A stretch of 64,000 bases of DNA from an uncultured Collinsella sp. Lineage in GTDB: Bacteria; Actinomycetota; Coriobacteriia; Coriobacteriales; Coriobacteriaceae. The number at the start of each line of letters is the position of its first letter. The stretch's first letter is position 1. The notes beneath the pieces were generated by a model. The model searched no databases. It saw only the letters and a list, made by a program, of their open reading frames with translations, and had not been told where the DNA came from. Below are positions 51,311 to 58,907 of the stretch, piece after piece. The translations under genes were made by a program, and so were the position numbers. The DNA lies in the NCBI GenBank assembly GCA_958350755.1, contig CATWID010000003.1, positions 22,385 through 86,384 of the forward strand, read 5' to 3'.

Positions 51311-51361
51311 CGTTTGCCCAGATAAAACCTGCCAAAATAAACCTGTCCCTTTTTGGTAGGT
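51311..51361. repeat. Half copy of the ACCTGCCA...TGGCAGGT repeat
   Basis: Matches the right part of the repeat at 2241-2293, including the CCCAGATAAA flank, with a few differences (TGGTAGGT for TGGCAGGT). It fills most of the 116-bp gap between the ATPase and helicase genes and its last base is part of the ATPase stop codon. Confidence 0.82.
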
Positions 51362-52665
51362 TAGATGGTGAACTCGGCGAAGTTGCGGTCGCCGCCTGCG
51401 GTGCCGGTGTCGCCTGTTGCGGCCGCCGGCGCCAGCGCGTCGCCGCCGACGCTTTGCAGCAGCTCGGCCACATTTGCATCGGGGTTCTGACACAGGATAT
51501 CGAGCAGCTCGATAAAGTCACGGATAACCTCACGCGGCGTCAAGTGCGTATCGGCTCCCACGCGGCCGAACTCAATCTTGAGAAAGTCCACCAAGTCGTT
51601 TTCGGCAAGCGTGGGCGTCCAGCCAAAGTAGCCGGCATGGATCTGCATGAGTTTTTCGATGAGCACCAGTAGCTCCTCGTAGGTGAGTGGCTGCAGGCGG
51701 ATGATGGGCGCGAGCATGTCCTTAAGGTCTTCGCGCGCAAAGCGGCCCTGAGCGAGTCGGCTGCGCAGGGCCTCGTAGGAGAACACGCCGCGGCGGCGGT
51801 CTTCGATGGAGGTTGGCGTGCCGCCCATGATCATGCCCAGGTACTGCGCCTTGCCCTGGAGCGTGTCGTTGTACATAGTCAGGATCTTCTCGTAGTTGTA
51901 TTGGCGCGTGATGGCGTTGGGAATCTTATACAGATTCACGAGCTCGTCGATGAGCACCAGCATGCCTTTGTAGCCACTGCAAACCAAAAAGCGCGCAATG
52001 AGCTTAACGTAGTCGTACCAGTCGTCATCGCTGATGATGGTCGAGGAGCCCAGCTCGGCGCGTGCCTCGCTCTTGGTGCGGTATTCGCCGCGAATCCATT
52101 TGGTCACGCGGCTCATGGTCTCTTCGTCGCCCCCGGATGCGGCCATGCGATAGCGGCGGAGCATACGGGTGAAGTCGAAGCCGTGGACCATCTCCTCGAG
52201 CGGGGCCAGTTGGGCATTGACGACCGACTCGTCGACGTCGGCACACGAGGCGACCCAGCGATCCAGAATAAGGTTGAGCGCACCGCCCTCGGGGCGCGTC
52301 TTGGTCGATATATTGCGGATGAGCTCGCGGTAGGTGGCAAGGCCCTGTCCCTGACCGCCCTGCAGGCGGCGCTCGGGCGACAGGTCGGCATCAGCGACGA
52401 CGAATCCCTCGCCCATGGCGTGCGTGCGGATAGTCTGGAGCAAAAAGCTCTTGCCGGCGCCGTAACGACCGACCAGAAAGCGGAAGCTCGCGCCACCGTC
52501 GGCGATGAGACTCAGATCGGTGAGCAGGGCGCGGATCTCGACCTCGCGCCCTACGGTGATGTAAGGAAGGCCGATGCGCGGGACCACGCCGCCCTTGAGC
52601 GAGTTGAGAATGACGGCAGCGACGCGCTTGGGCACGCGAGGTGCTGCGGATGCGGTATCACTCAT
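51361..52665 (-). CDS. BrxD-like P-loop ATPase (DUF2791)
   Basis: A 434-residue ATP-binding protein. Walker A is GRYGAGKS at 66-73 and Walker B is LVLIDE at 236-241. The downstream GGTPTSIEDRRRGVFSYEALRSRLA is characteristic of the DUF2791/BrxD family, whose members work with Lhr-like helicases in BREX type 2. It overlaps the TerB gene by 8 bp and precedes the helicase gene by 116 bp. The start ATG at 52663-52665 lies inside the TerB coding end. It probably loads or drives the helicase (inference). Confidence 0.88.
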   Translation of the reverse strand: MSDTASAAPRVPKRVAAVILNSLKGGVVPRIGLPYITVGREVEIRALLTDLSLIADGGASFRFLVGRYGAGKSFLLQTIRTHAMGEGFVVADADLSPERRLQGGQGQGLATYRELIRNISTKTRPEGGALNLILDRWVASCADVDESVVNAQLAPLEEMVHGFDFTRMLRRYRMAASGGDEETMSRVTKWIRGEYRTKSEARAELGSSTIISDDDWYDYVKLIARFLVCSGYKGMLVLIDELVNLYKIPNAITRQYNYEKILTMYNDTLQGKAQYLGMIMGGTPTSIEDRRRGVFSYEALRSRLAQGRFAREDLKDMLAPIIRLQPLTYEELLVLIEKLMQIHAGYFGWTPTLAENDLVDFLKIEFGRVGADTHLTPREVIRDFIELLDILCQNPDANVAELLQSVGGDALAPAAATGDTGTAGGDRNFAEFTI

Positions 52666-54433
52666 GGTCTAGGTATCCTCTCACGTCTGCTTCGTAGTCC
52701 TCGATAATCTGCGGCCCTGCTGCGCTAAATTCAATTACGGTGTCGCCCACCAGGTCAAAGAGCGCCTCGTTGATGGTATCGACGAGCATGTCCTCGCTCT
52801 GCTCCGATTGCACTACCGCCGATTCCGCCTGTACTGCGTTGTGCTCGAGCAGCGCGCGGAGATAGGCGTCTGCGGCGGGCGCGAGTTCGTTTGTGGCGTC
52901 AGCGGGCGTAGCAGCTGCGAACGCGGGCGTAGCAGCTGCGAACGCGGGCGTCGGCGCGAGAAGCGGTGCCACGACACCAAACTGTTCGGTGGATATGGTC
53001 GGCTCGTCGGACTCGTCCTGCCCTGCAGCCGCCGCGACCGCCTCGACCGTCGCGTCGGCTACGGGCTCGGCTTCCGGTTGCCCTGAGTCCGCTGCCTCGG
53101 CTTCTGCGGACGCGCCGTCCTCGCGTTCCTCGTCGATCAAAAGCGCTTCGCGCGTTTGTGCGGCAGCGCTCCGAATGTGCCCCAGCTGGCTCAAATCGAT
53201 ATCGATCTTGACGGGCTGGTGTGCGGCGTCCCACGAAAGCCATGCCACAATCTCGTCATCGATAATCTTGGCCAGATATTTGGGGACCTTTTCTTCCTTA
53301 AGGGGATGGGCGGGGTCCAGCGCCAGGCGCAGGCGTTGGTCGCAGGCGCGCATCATTTCACCGAGCTTGCTGCTCTTTTGCCTGCTACCGTGAATCCGCA
53401 TGCATTCCCAAAAACCGTTTTGGCAACGGTAGATATGGATGGGGTCCAGACGGTATTCGCAGTCCTCGTGGCGCTCGGGCGCAAAGAATACGGCCGAGGC
53501 AAACATGGTGTAGGGCATGGCCGTCTCCTCCCCAAATAAACTTGCCACGATGCCGGTCTTTCGGTGCGTGTCATAGTAGCGCGCCATGCGGACATACACG
53601 GCGCACGCCACGTGGCGCAGATCACGGTGGTGGCTGCGGTCGAGCCGCGAGCTACTTAGGTTGTACGTGGAGAGGGCGTTGATGGCGGCCATGAGTCGCT
53701 CCTCGCGCACCTCATCGGGCGGAAGGGGGAGCGTGGGCTCGGAGGTTTTGCGACGCTTAGGGGTCTGGCCGGACGGTGCCGGTACAAGGTCTCGTGCCGC
53801 GCGCCGCAGTTCGATAAGGGCGTTATCGAACATGACGGTTTTAGAGTCGCGAAGCAGCTTGGGGTCGAGCCCGTGGAACACGGCGTAATCTTGCAGCCAC
53901 ACGCGCGCAAACCGGTCGATGCCGGGCTCGAAGGCGCGATAGACATCCCAAAAAGCCTTGATCTTGTTAAAACCATCGAGTGGATTATCTACGCCAATGC
54001 CGCAGATCAGCTCATAAAGATACAGAAAGGCAAAGGACGTAGACGTTTCCTCGACGGTTCCGCGGCGCACTTGGGCACGCCAGGTAAAGTAGCCGCGCAG
54101 CTGCCGGTCGCTCATGGCGTTGTAGGTGGGAAAGTACGACTTAAAGGTGCCGTTGTAGGGACAGTCGTCCTCAAAGTCGGCCATCAGCAGGCCCTGGCGG
54201 TAAAAAAGCTCGGCTTCCGAAAGCCAGCGGCCCGCACCGCCCTTGGGGTCATCCTGCCAGCGCGATATCTCGCGCATTTTACGGTACTGGTCGGGGAGGA
54301 AATTCTGCATCTGTCGGCCGGTTTTGAGAATCGGCTCGTCTGCGTAGGTTTCGTTTGAGAAGCGGGCGGACTGATGGGTCCGGGCCTCGGCCATGATGCG
54401 CTCGATGAGCATCTTGATGTCCTGGTCGGCCAC
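52658..54433 (-). CDS. TerB-N/TerB-C domain protein
   Basis: A 591-residue protein. The N-terminal part (FLPDQYRKMREISRW, FKSYFPTYNAMSDRQLRGYFTWRAQVRRG, SFAFLYLYELICGIGVDNP) matches TerB-N. The middle holds KVPKYLAKIIDDEIVAWLSWD. A disordered acidic and Ala/Pro-rich linker runs from about 445 to 520, and the C-terminus (LVDTINEALFDLVGDTVIEF, IIEDYEADVRGYL) matches TerB-C. Such proteins have been linked to DNA-processing operons with P-loop ATPases and helicases, as here. It is the first gene of the three-gene unit. Biochemical role unknown. Confidence 0.87.
   Translation of the reverse strand: MADQDIKMLIERIMAEARTHQSARFSNETYADEPILKTGRQMQNFLPDQYRKMREISRWQDDPKGGAGRWLSEAELFYRQGLLMADFEDDCPYNGTFKSYFPTYNAMSDRQLRGYFTWRAQVRRGTVEETSTSFAFLYLYELICGIGVDNPLDGFNKIKAFWDVYRAFEPGIDRFARVWLQDYAVFHGLDPKLLRDSKTVMFDNALIELRRAARDLVPAPSGQTPKRRKTSEPTLPLPPDEVREERLMAAINALSTYNLSSSRLDRSHHRDLRHVACAVYVRMARYYDTHRKTGIVASLFGEETAMPYTMFASAVFFAPERHEDCEYRLDPIHIYRCQNGFWECMRIHGSRQKSSKLGEMMRACDQRLRLALDPAHPLKEEKVPKYLAKIIDDEIVAWLSWDAAHQPVKIDIDLSQLGHIRSAAAQTREALLIDEEREDGASAEAEAADSGQPEAEPVADATVEAVAAAAGQDESDEPTISTEQFGVVAPLLAPTPAFAAATPAFAAATPADATNELAPAADAYLRALLEHNAVQAESAVVQSEQSEDMLVDTINEALFDLVGDTVIEFSAAGPQIIEDYEADVRGYLDHE
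52902..52951. repeat. 21-bp tandem repeat within the TerB gene
   Basis: A unit GCGGGCGTAGCAGCTGCGAAC occurs at 52902-52922 and 52923-52943, with a partial third to 52951. It is in frame and encodes repeats of Ala-Thr-Pro-Ala-Phe-Ala-Ala in the flexible linker of the TerB protein. The number of units may vary between strains. Confidence 0.9.
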
Positions 54434-54520
54434 CGCTCCTCCTCTCGAACACAGCTACGGTGACCTCATATCATAGCACAGCATCAAACAGATGTTCGAG
54501 ATACCGCTGCGTTGATAGAT

Positions 54521-55237
54521 TTAGAACAGGAGGGCGTAGATGACGGCGATGACGACGGAGGGAAGCATATTGGCCGTGCGGAAGGTCTGAGGACGGATGA
54601 GGTTGACGCCGACGCAGAAGATGAGCATGGAGCCTACGAGCGAAAGGCTGTTGAGGGCAGCTGTGGTCATGATGGGGGAGAGCGCGCCGGCAAACAACGT
54701 GATCGTCCCCTGGAACACGGCGACGGGCAGGGCGGAGAAGATGCAGCCGCGGCCAAGCGAGGCCGTCATGGTGCAGACGATGATGCAGTCCAGTGCGCCC
54801 TTGAGGGCAAGCGTTGACCAGTCGCCGAGCAGGCCGTCCTGGATCGATCCCACAATGGCCATGGCGCCGATGCACACGGTGAGTGAAGTCGAGACAAAAG
54901 CGTTGGTGAACTCGTTATCGCCCTCACTGCCAGTCTTGCGCTTGAGCCATTCGCCAAGGTTCTCGATGGCGGCCTCCAAGTTGATGGCCTCGCCGATGAG
55001 CGAACCGAGCGCAAATGAGACGATGAGCATGGTGGTACCGGTGGTCGCTAGCGCCTTTCCATCGATGATGAGCATCTTTTGCATGGTGCCGCCCAGGCCG
55101 ATAAACAGGACGCACAGCCCCGATGCTTTCATGAGCGTGTCTTGGATGCGCGGTGTAATGAAGCGGCCGCCCGCTAATCCCAAAAGACCGCCCGCAACTA
55201 AAAGCGCAACGTTGATGATTGTTCCCAAGCCCGGCAT
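54521..55237 (-). CDS. DUF554-family membrane protein
   Basis: A 238-residue integral membrane protein with about six or seven hydrophobic segments and the family pattern GTIINVALLVAGGLLGLAGG, FALGSLIGE and CVGAM-type stretches (VCIGAMAIVGSIQDGL). The family resembles small-molecule transporters, with unknown substrate. ATG 55237 follows AGGAGGGCTC; the longer frame is not used. Monocistronic. Confidence 0.88.
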   Translation of the reverse strand: MPGLGTIINVALLVAGGLLGLAGGRFITPRIQDTLMKASGLCVLFIGLGGTMQKMLIIDGKALATTGTTMLIVSFALGSLIGEAINLEAAIENLGEWLKRKTGSEGDNEFTNAFVSTSLTVCIGAMAIVGSIQDGLLGDWSTLALKGALDCIIVCTMTASLGRGCIFSALPVAVFQGTITLFAGALSPIMTTAALNSLSLVGSMLIFCVGVNLIRPQTFRTANMLPSVVIAVIYALLF

Positions 55238-55355
55238 GAGCCCTCCTGTATTGATGCCAACGTGGCAATCGTAGCAGAACGAAATGCGAGGCACATCGCG
55301 ACTCATCTAATACGTTATATAAGTGGTATTAGGAATGATGCGCAGCATTTAAGCC

Positions 55356-56786
55356 TCAGGTGGTTGTCGGGACATAGGGATAGTAGTCAAAGCGCAGTGT
55401 CATAAGCCGCTGTGGGGATTCAATAGCCGCGGCGATGATATTGGCATCGCGGGCACGATCAAACCCTTCGAGTTCGATCTGATACGAAACGTCTTGCATA
55501 ATGTCCAGACGTCGCCAGGCTAGAAGTGTGTCGCCATCGAATTCCAAGGTCTTGCTTCCGTCTGGGGCAACGGCGTATAGACGCAGTTTAGCGGTGGTTA
55601 CAGGGTCGACAACCGTGACCTTTTTAATTTCGTTTCGAGTATTCTTGGCGCCCAACAAGGTGAGCAGTGTTGGGGCCACGACCTCGCCCGATGGCAAAAA
55701 GACGACTTCGATGGATTCAGGAAATGCGATGATGGCCGACTTGCGGACGGGCTGATTGGCGGCGGCAACTTCGATGTTCGCGGCGTCGATGACCTCTGTG
55801 TGGTCGAGGGCGGCAAGCACGCAGCAGTTACCTTCATCGATCTCCTGAGGATCAGCAAGCCCCAGACTGTCCGCGAGCTCGGGATCGTTTGGACCGGTAG
55901 CGGGCTCATTCGGTGCTTCGAAAGAAGCTGGGACGCTGCTTGTCGGCGACGGCGTGTCGCCCGCACCTGCTTCTTTGTCCGTGCTCTCTTCTTGTATGGT
56001 TGCGTTGATGGGTTCGTCGTCTGAGGGGAGCGTCTTGGCGTCAAGCGCGGAGGGGACAATCCCGACGGCTCCGGATCCGTTCCACTCCATCTCGAGAAGC
56101 GCTGGGTCGGCAAGAATGCGTTGCCTGCCTAGCGTGTGGGTATCGATCGCAATAGGGCCTGCCTCCGTCCCGCGCGTAAGGCTGAGTGATCCGGCTGGCT
56201 TCTCGAAATGAGCGTCCGTGTCTTTGGTGCTGACGGCGTAGAACAGCAGGGATGCTTCTCCCGCCGCGATGGCATCGGTGCCCGCCTTGGTCAGCCGCAG
56301 CGATGCCGTGAATGAGAGGGTGGGCTGCGTGTCGTCTGCATTCGCGGCGGCGCAGCCCAGACATATACCGCCTCCTTTCTCGAAAAACGCACCGTCGAAG
56401 GCGACCTTCGCTCCGTTCGCCGAGTCATCGACCGAAGCTATATCGATGCGCAACCCCAAATCGCACGGATCGCCATCTGCATCGAGCACAATCGAGCGCC
56501 ACGTGCAGACGGCGCACCCCGCCTGGGAGCCGTTTGCCTTGCTCGAACGATTGATATCCACGACTATCGAGCCGTCCGTATTACGACGAAGGCATCCCGA
56601 GGTTGAGATTGCGGCCTGCGCGAACGAAAAACGCTTGCACGCAATGGCGTTCGACGGATTTGGTGCGGAGCTTAGGGCTGCTGGTAAGGAGTCTGCCATG
56701 ACGGGAGTCGCCCAAGCGGCGACAGGCGTTCCGGTTGCGAGCGCGCCGCAGAGTGCGACGACGGGCAAAAGGCTCTTCGATGGCAT
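55356..56786 (-). CDS. Secreted Cys-containing hypothetical protein
   Basis: A 476-residue protein with a signal peptide (LLPVVALCGALATGTPVAAWA). The mature part has about ten Cys clustered in the first half (ACKRF, GCLRR, CAVCTWR, DPCDLG, GGGICLGC), a beta-rich domain, an acidic/Pro/Thr-rich linker near 270-310, then a second beta-rich part with VVAPTLLTLLGAKNTRNEIKKV. No anchor is seen at the C-terminus. No family was recognised. It is the last gene of a five-gene surface protein cluster on the minus strand. Confidence 0.7.
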   Translation of the reverse strand: MPSKSLLPVVALCGALATGTPVAAWATPVMADSLPAALSSAPNPSNAIACKRFSFAQAAISTSGCLRRNTDGSIVVDINRSSKANGSQAGCAVCTWRSIVLDADGDPCDLGLRIDIASVDDSANGAKVAFDGAFFEKGGGICLGCAAANADDTQPTLSFTASLRLTKAGTDAIAAGEASLLFYAVSTKDTDAHFEKPAGSLSLTRGTEAGPIAIDTHTLGRQRILADPALLEMEWNGSGAVGIVPSALDAKTLPSDDEPINATIQEESTDKEAGAGDTPSPTSSVPASFEAPNEPATGPNDPELADSLGLADPQEIDEGNCCVLAALDHTEVIDAANIEVAAANQPVRKSAIIAFPESIEVVFLPSGEVVAPTLLTLLGAKNTRNEIKKVTVVDPVTTAKLRLYAVAPDGSKTLEFDGDTLLAWRRLDIMQDVSYQIELEGFDRARDANIIAAAIESPQRLMTLRFDYYPYVPTTT

Positions 56787-56804
56787 GGGGTCTCCTTAGC
56801 TAAT

Positions 56805-57086
56805 TTAGTGCGGCCTGTCCGTGTTTCGTTTCTGGCTGCGTTTGATGTGCAGACCGAGGCCGGCGGTTCCCGCGCCTGCTGCCGTGGCGCCTGCTGCCAA
56901 GAGCCATCGTCTGTCGTCTGTCTGTGCCAACGGTTCCTTGCAGTTGCCGCGGTCGAGCTCCGAGAGGTCGACCGTCACTTGCGTGGCGGCCTGCGCCTGT
57001 TCTTGCTGGGCAAAGGCCATGGCTGGCCCAAATGCTAGGATGCTGACGGCGGCGGCCAGGGCGATAGCCTTATGCCGTGTGCGCAC
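56805..57086 (-). CDS. Small exported protein with LAQTD sorting-like tail
   Basis: About 93 residues. Starting at GTG 57084-57086 gives a clean signal peptide (HKAIALAAAVSILAFGPAMAFA); a TTG start at 57116 would add ten residues without a better site. A short mature part (TVDLSELDRGNCKEP) is followed by LAQTDDRR, a hydrophobic segment of about 18 residues and a basic end (IKRSQKR). That tail resembles a sortase signal with LAQTD in place of LAXTG, so wall anchoring is possible. It overlaps the stop of the upstream gene by 17 nt. Confidence 0.6.
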   Translation of the reverse strand: MRTRHKAIALAAAVSILAFGPAMAFAQQEQAQAATQVTVDLSELDRGNCKEPLAQTDDRRWLLAAGATAAGAGTAGLGLHIKRSQKRNTDRPH

Positions 57087-57669
57087 CGGGCTCGACCGTC
57101 CAGGTGATCGTCGCAACCTGATCGCCTTCGCCGGTTACGCGGAAGATGTCGCGCGTGACGCGGGCGACGTTTCCGCTTGTCTTGAGCTTAATTTTGTCCG
57201 TGCCACCGGCAATGCCCTGGTAGCCCATGTCGAAGGCTGCATTCTTGGAAAGATCGAGGCCCGTCCCCTGCATTGCGGCGCTGGCGTTCTGGAGTGCGCC
57301 GTCGGGGCCGACCTTAAAGTCGATGGAGTTCTGCGCGGTTCCGGCCTTGGCGTCGGCGGCAATGGTCCAGGTGTTCATGGCGTCGATCTTCATGTTGGTG
57401 ACATGGATGCCGTAGGCCGAATGATTGTCGATAGTGGTCGCGTCTTCTGAGGGGCCCTGAAGCGTGCCGTCGGCCTTGGCGACGAAGGGAATAACCGTCG
57501 GAACTTTGAACTCAACGTTGTCGATCTCGGTCCTGACCATTACCTTCGTGGTTCCAACGCGCCCGGCTGCCATGGCTGGCGTCGGGGCGGCGCCCATTGC
57601 GAGCGCGAGCGCGAGCCCTGCGCCCACGACGAGCGCTCTGGCTCCGTTCATGTTCCTGGTGATGTCCAT
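57070..57669 (-). CDS. Exported beta-sandwich surface protein
   Basis: A 199-residue protein with a signal peptide at 10-35 (ALVVGAGLALALAMGAAPTPAMA). The mature domain contains VEFKVPTVIPFVAKADGTLQGPS and NHSAYGIHVTNMKI, a pattern seen in WxL-like or camelysin-like beta-sandwich surface proteins of Gram-positive bacteria; the match is by eye and not firm. It ends WTVEPGAHTA without an anchor. AAAGGAAC precedes the ATG. It lies in the middle of the surface protein cluster. Confidence 0.72.
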   Translation of the reverse strand: MDITRNMNGARALVVGAGLALALAMGAAPTPAMAAGRVGTTKVMVRTEIDNVEFKVPTVIPFVAKADGTLQGPSEDATTIDNHSAYGIHVTNMKIDAMNTWTIAADAKAGTAQNSIDFKVGPDGALQNASAAMQGTGLDLSKNAAFDMGYQGIAGGTDKIKLKTSGNVARVTRDIFRVTGEGDQVATITWTVEPGAHTA

Positions 57670-57758
57670 GGTCGTTCCTTTCTATTCGCCGCGGGCCGTC
57701 CCCGCGATGATTGGACGAATGCTGGTGAATTGCGTGCGGTGCCGCGTCGGCCGGAAAG

Positions 57759-58268
57759 CTAGTTCTCGGCTTGCTCAACCCGTACCTTGACACGTGTCGG
57801 ATTGCCGTGGCTGTCGAGGGTCTTTGCATCGAGTGCCTGGATCTCGATGTACGCCTCGCCTTCTTTGATGTCGCCGGCGGGGCACGTCTCGATTGTCTTG
57901 CCGGTCTCGACCACACCGGATTCGTACATGGTCTCGTCGTTTTGGATGACGCGGAATCGCTGGGGAAATTTATTGTCTTGGACGTTTTGCACGTTGACGC
58001 GCAGCTTGCCGTCCTCCTGCAGCTGAGTGACCGGCGCGACCGAAATCGTCATCATGTTGTCGCGGACGATGGCGTCGAGCTCATCTTGGATTTCCTGACG
58101 CGTTTTGCCCTCGGCCGTCGTGACCGAAGCGCCCGCCTCGGGTACGGGCTGCGACTGCCAAGCGTATAGTCCTACGGCGACAAGGGCGCAGACGATGGCC
58201 AAGCAGGCAACGATGAGCTTCTTGCGACGACCCAGGTCTGCAAAGCGGGGCGGCTTCTTTGCGCTCAT
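57759..58268 (-). CDS. Membrane-anchored hypothetical protein
   Basis: A 169-residue protein with a single N-terminal membrane segment (KLIVACLAIVCALVAVGLYAW), then an exterior domain with DELDAIVRDNMMTISVAPV and VQDNKFPQRFRVIQNDETMYESGVV. The second stretch resembles small beta-sandwich partners of surface proteins. ATG at 58268 overlaps the preceding gene by 4 nt, so the two are coupled. No clear family. Confidence 0.72.
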   Translation of the reverse strand: MSAKKPPRFADLGRRKKLIVACLAIVCALVAVGLYAWQSQPVPEAGASVTTAEGKTRQEIQDELDAIVRDNMMTISVAPVTQLQEDGKLRVNVQNVQDNKFPQRFRVIQNDETMYESGVVETGKTIETCPAGDIKEGEAYIEIQALDAKTLDSHGNPTRVKVRVEQAEN

Positions 58269-58561
58269 GCGGCATCCTTGGCGGTATAGATGCGCGCAAA
58301 GGTGGACGGGTCCGCTCCAAAGAGCATGTGAAGCATCAGGCGGCGCGAGTAGACGAGCTCTTCGAAGTCGGGAGGGAGCTCGATGTCGTGGATATGCGCG
58401 ATATGGTGGGCGAGCGCCGAGAACGACTCGGGGTCGCAGATCACATCGGTGGTAACGTGGTAGACCGCCGTATCGGGGAATGCCTCTTCGTCGAAAGGCA
58501 GGAGATGGGGATCGTCGTCGACTTCGATGGCGATGCCGTACTGGGGCCAGTAATATGCCAT
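58265..58561 (-). CDS. Small hypothetical protein, first gene of surface cluster
   Basis: A 98-residue soluble protein without signal peptide or membrane segment; acidic N-terminus (YYWPQYGIAIEVDDDPHLLPFDEE) and a helical C-terminal half (ELPPDFEELVYSRRLMLHMLF). Strong GGGAGG precedes the ATG at 58561. It is translationally coupled to the next gene by a 4-nt overlap. No family was recognised; a regulatory or chaperone role in the cluster is only a guess. Confidence 0.7.
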   Translation of the reverse strand: MAYYWPQYGIAIEVDDDPHLLPFDEEAFPDTAVYHVTTDVICDPESFSALAHHIAHIHDIELPPDFEELVYSRRLMLHMLFGADPSTFARIYTAKDAA

Positions 58562-58907
58562 GGGAACCTCCCTGCTTTTGGGGCCAAAACTTCTGTCGGT
58601 TTTGGCTGTCGATGCCGACGGTATCAGCCGCTACTTGACCAATTGCTGACCAAATGCTTGACGGATTGGTGTCTCCGCAGGTAAAAGGCGGCAAAAAATA
58701 CTCCAACTTTTTTCGAGTGACAATCGCACGGTCGGCGACGGCGGGGCCATATGTGTCAAAAGCATCGTCTGCCGAGGAAATCAAGCCGCTCGCCGAATTG
58801 CACGAACGTAAAAATCGCCAATTATGGAGACGGTCTCGAACACGTCGACGAAACGATGCGGTAACATCTCCCTGCAAACACTGTAGTTAGCTAAAGGGGG
58901 AGTTCGC
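58562..58907. other. Divergent intergenic region
   Basis: This 346-bp gap separates the surface cluster from the GlcD-type gene. It contains direct repeats of the kind TGACCAATTGC / TGACCAAATGC around 58636-58660, possible regulator sites, and no credible gene. Confidence 0.5.

Noticed and set aside
57087..57116. TTG start for the small LAQTD-tailed protein
   Set aside because: It has no spaced ribosome binding site and would put a polar stretch before the signal peptide.
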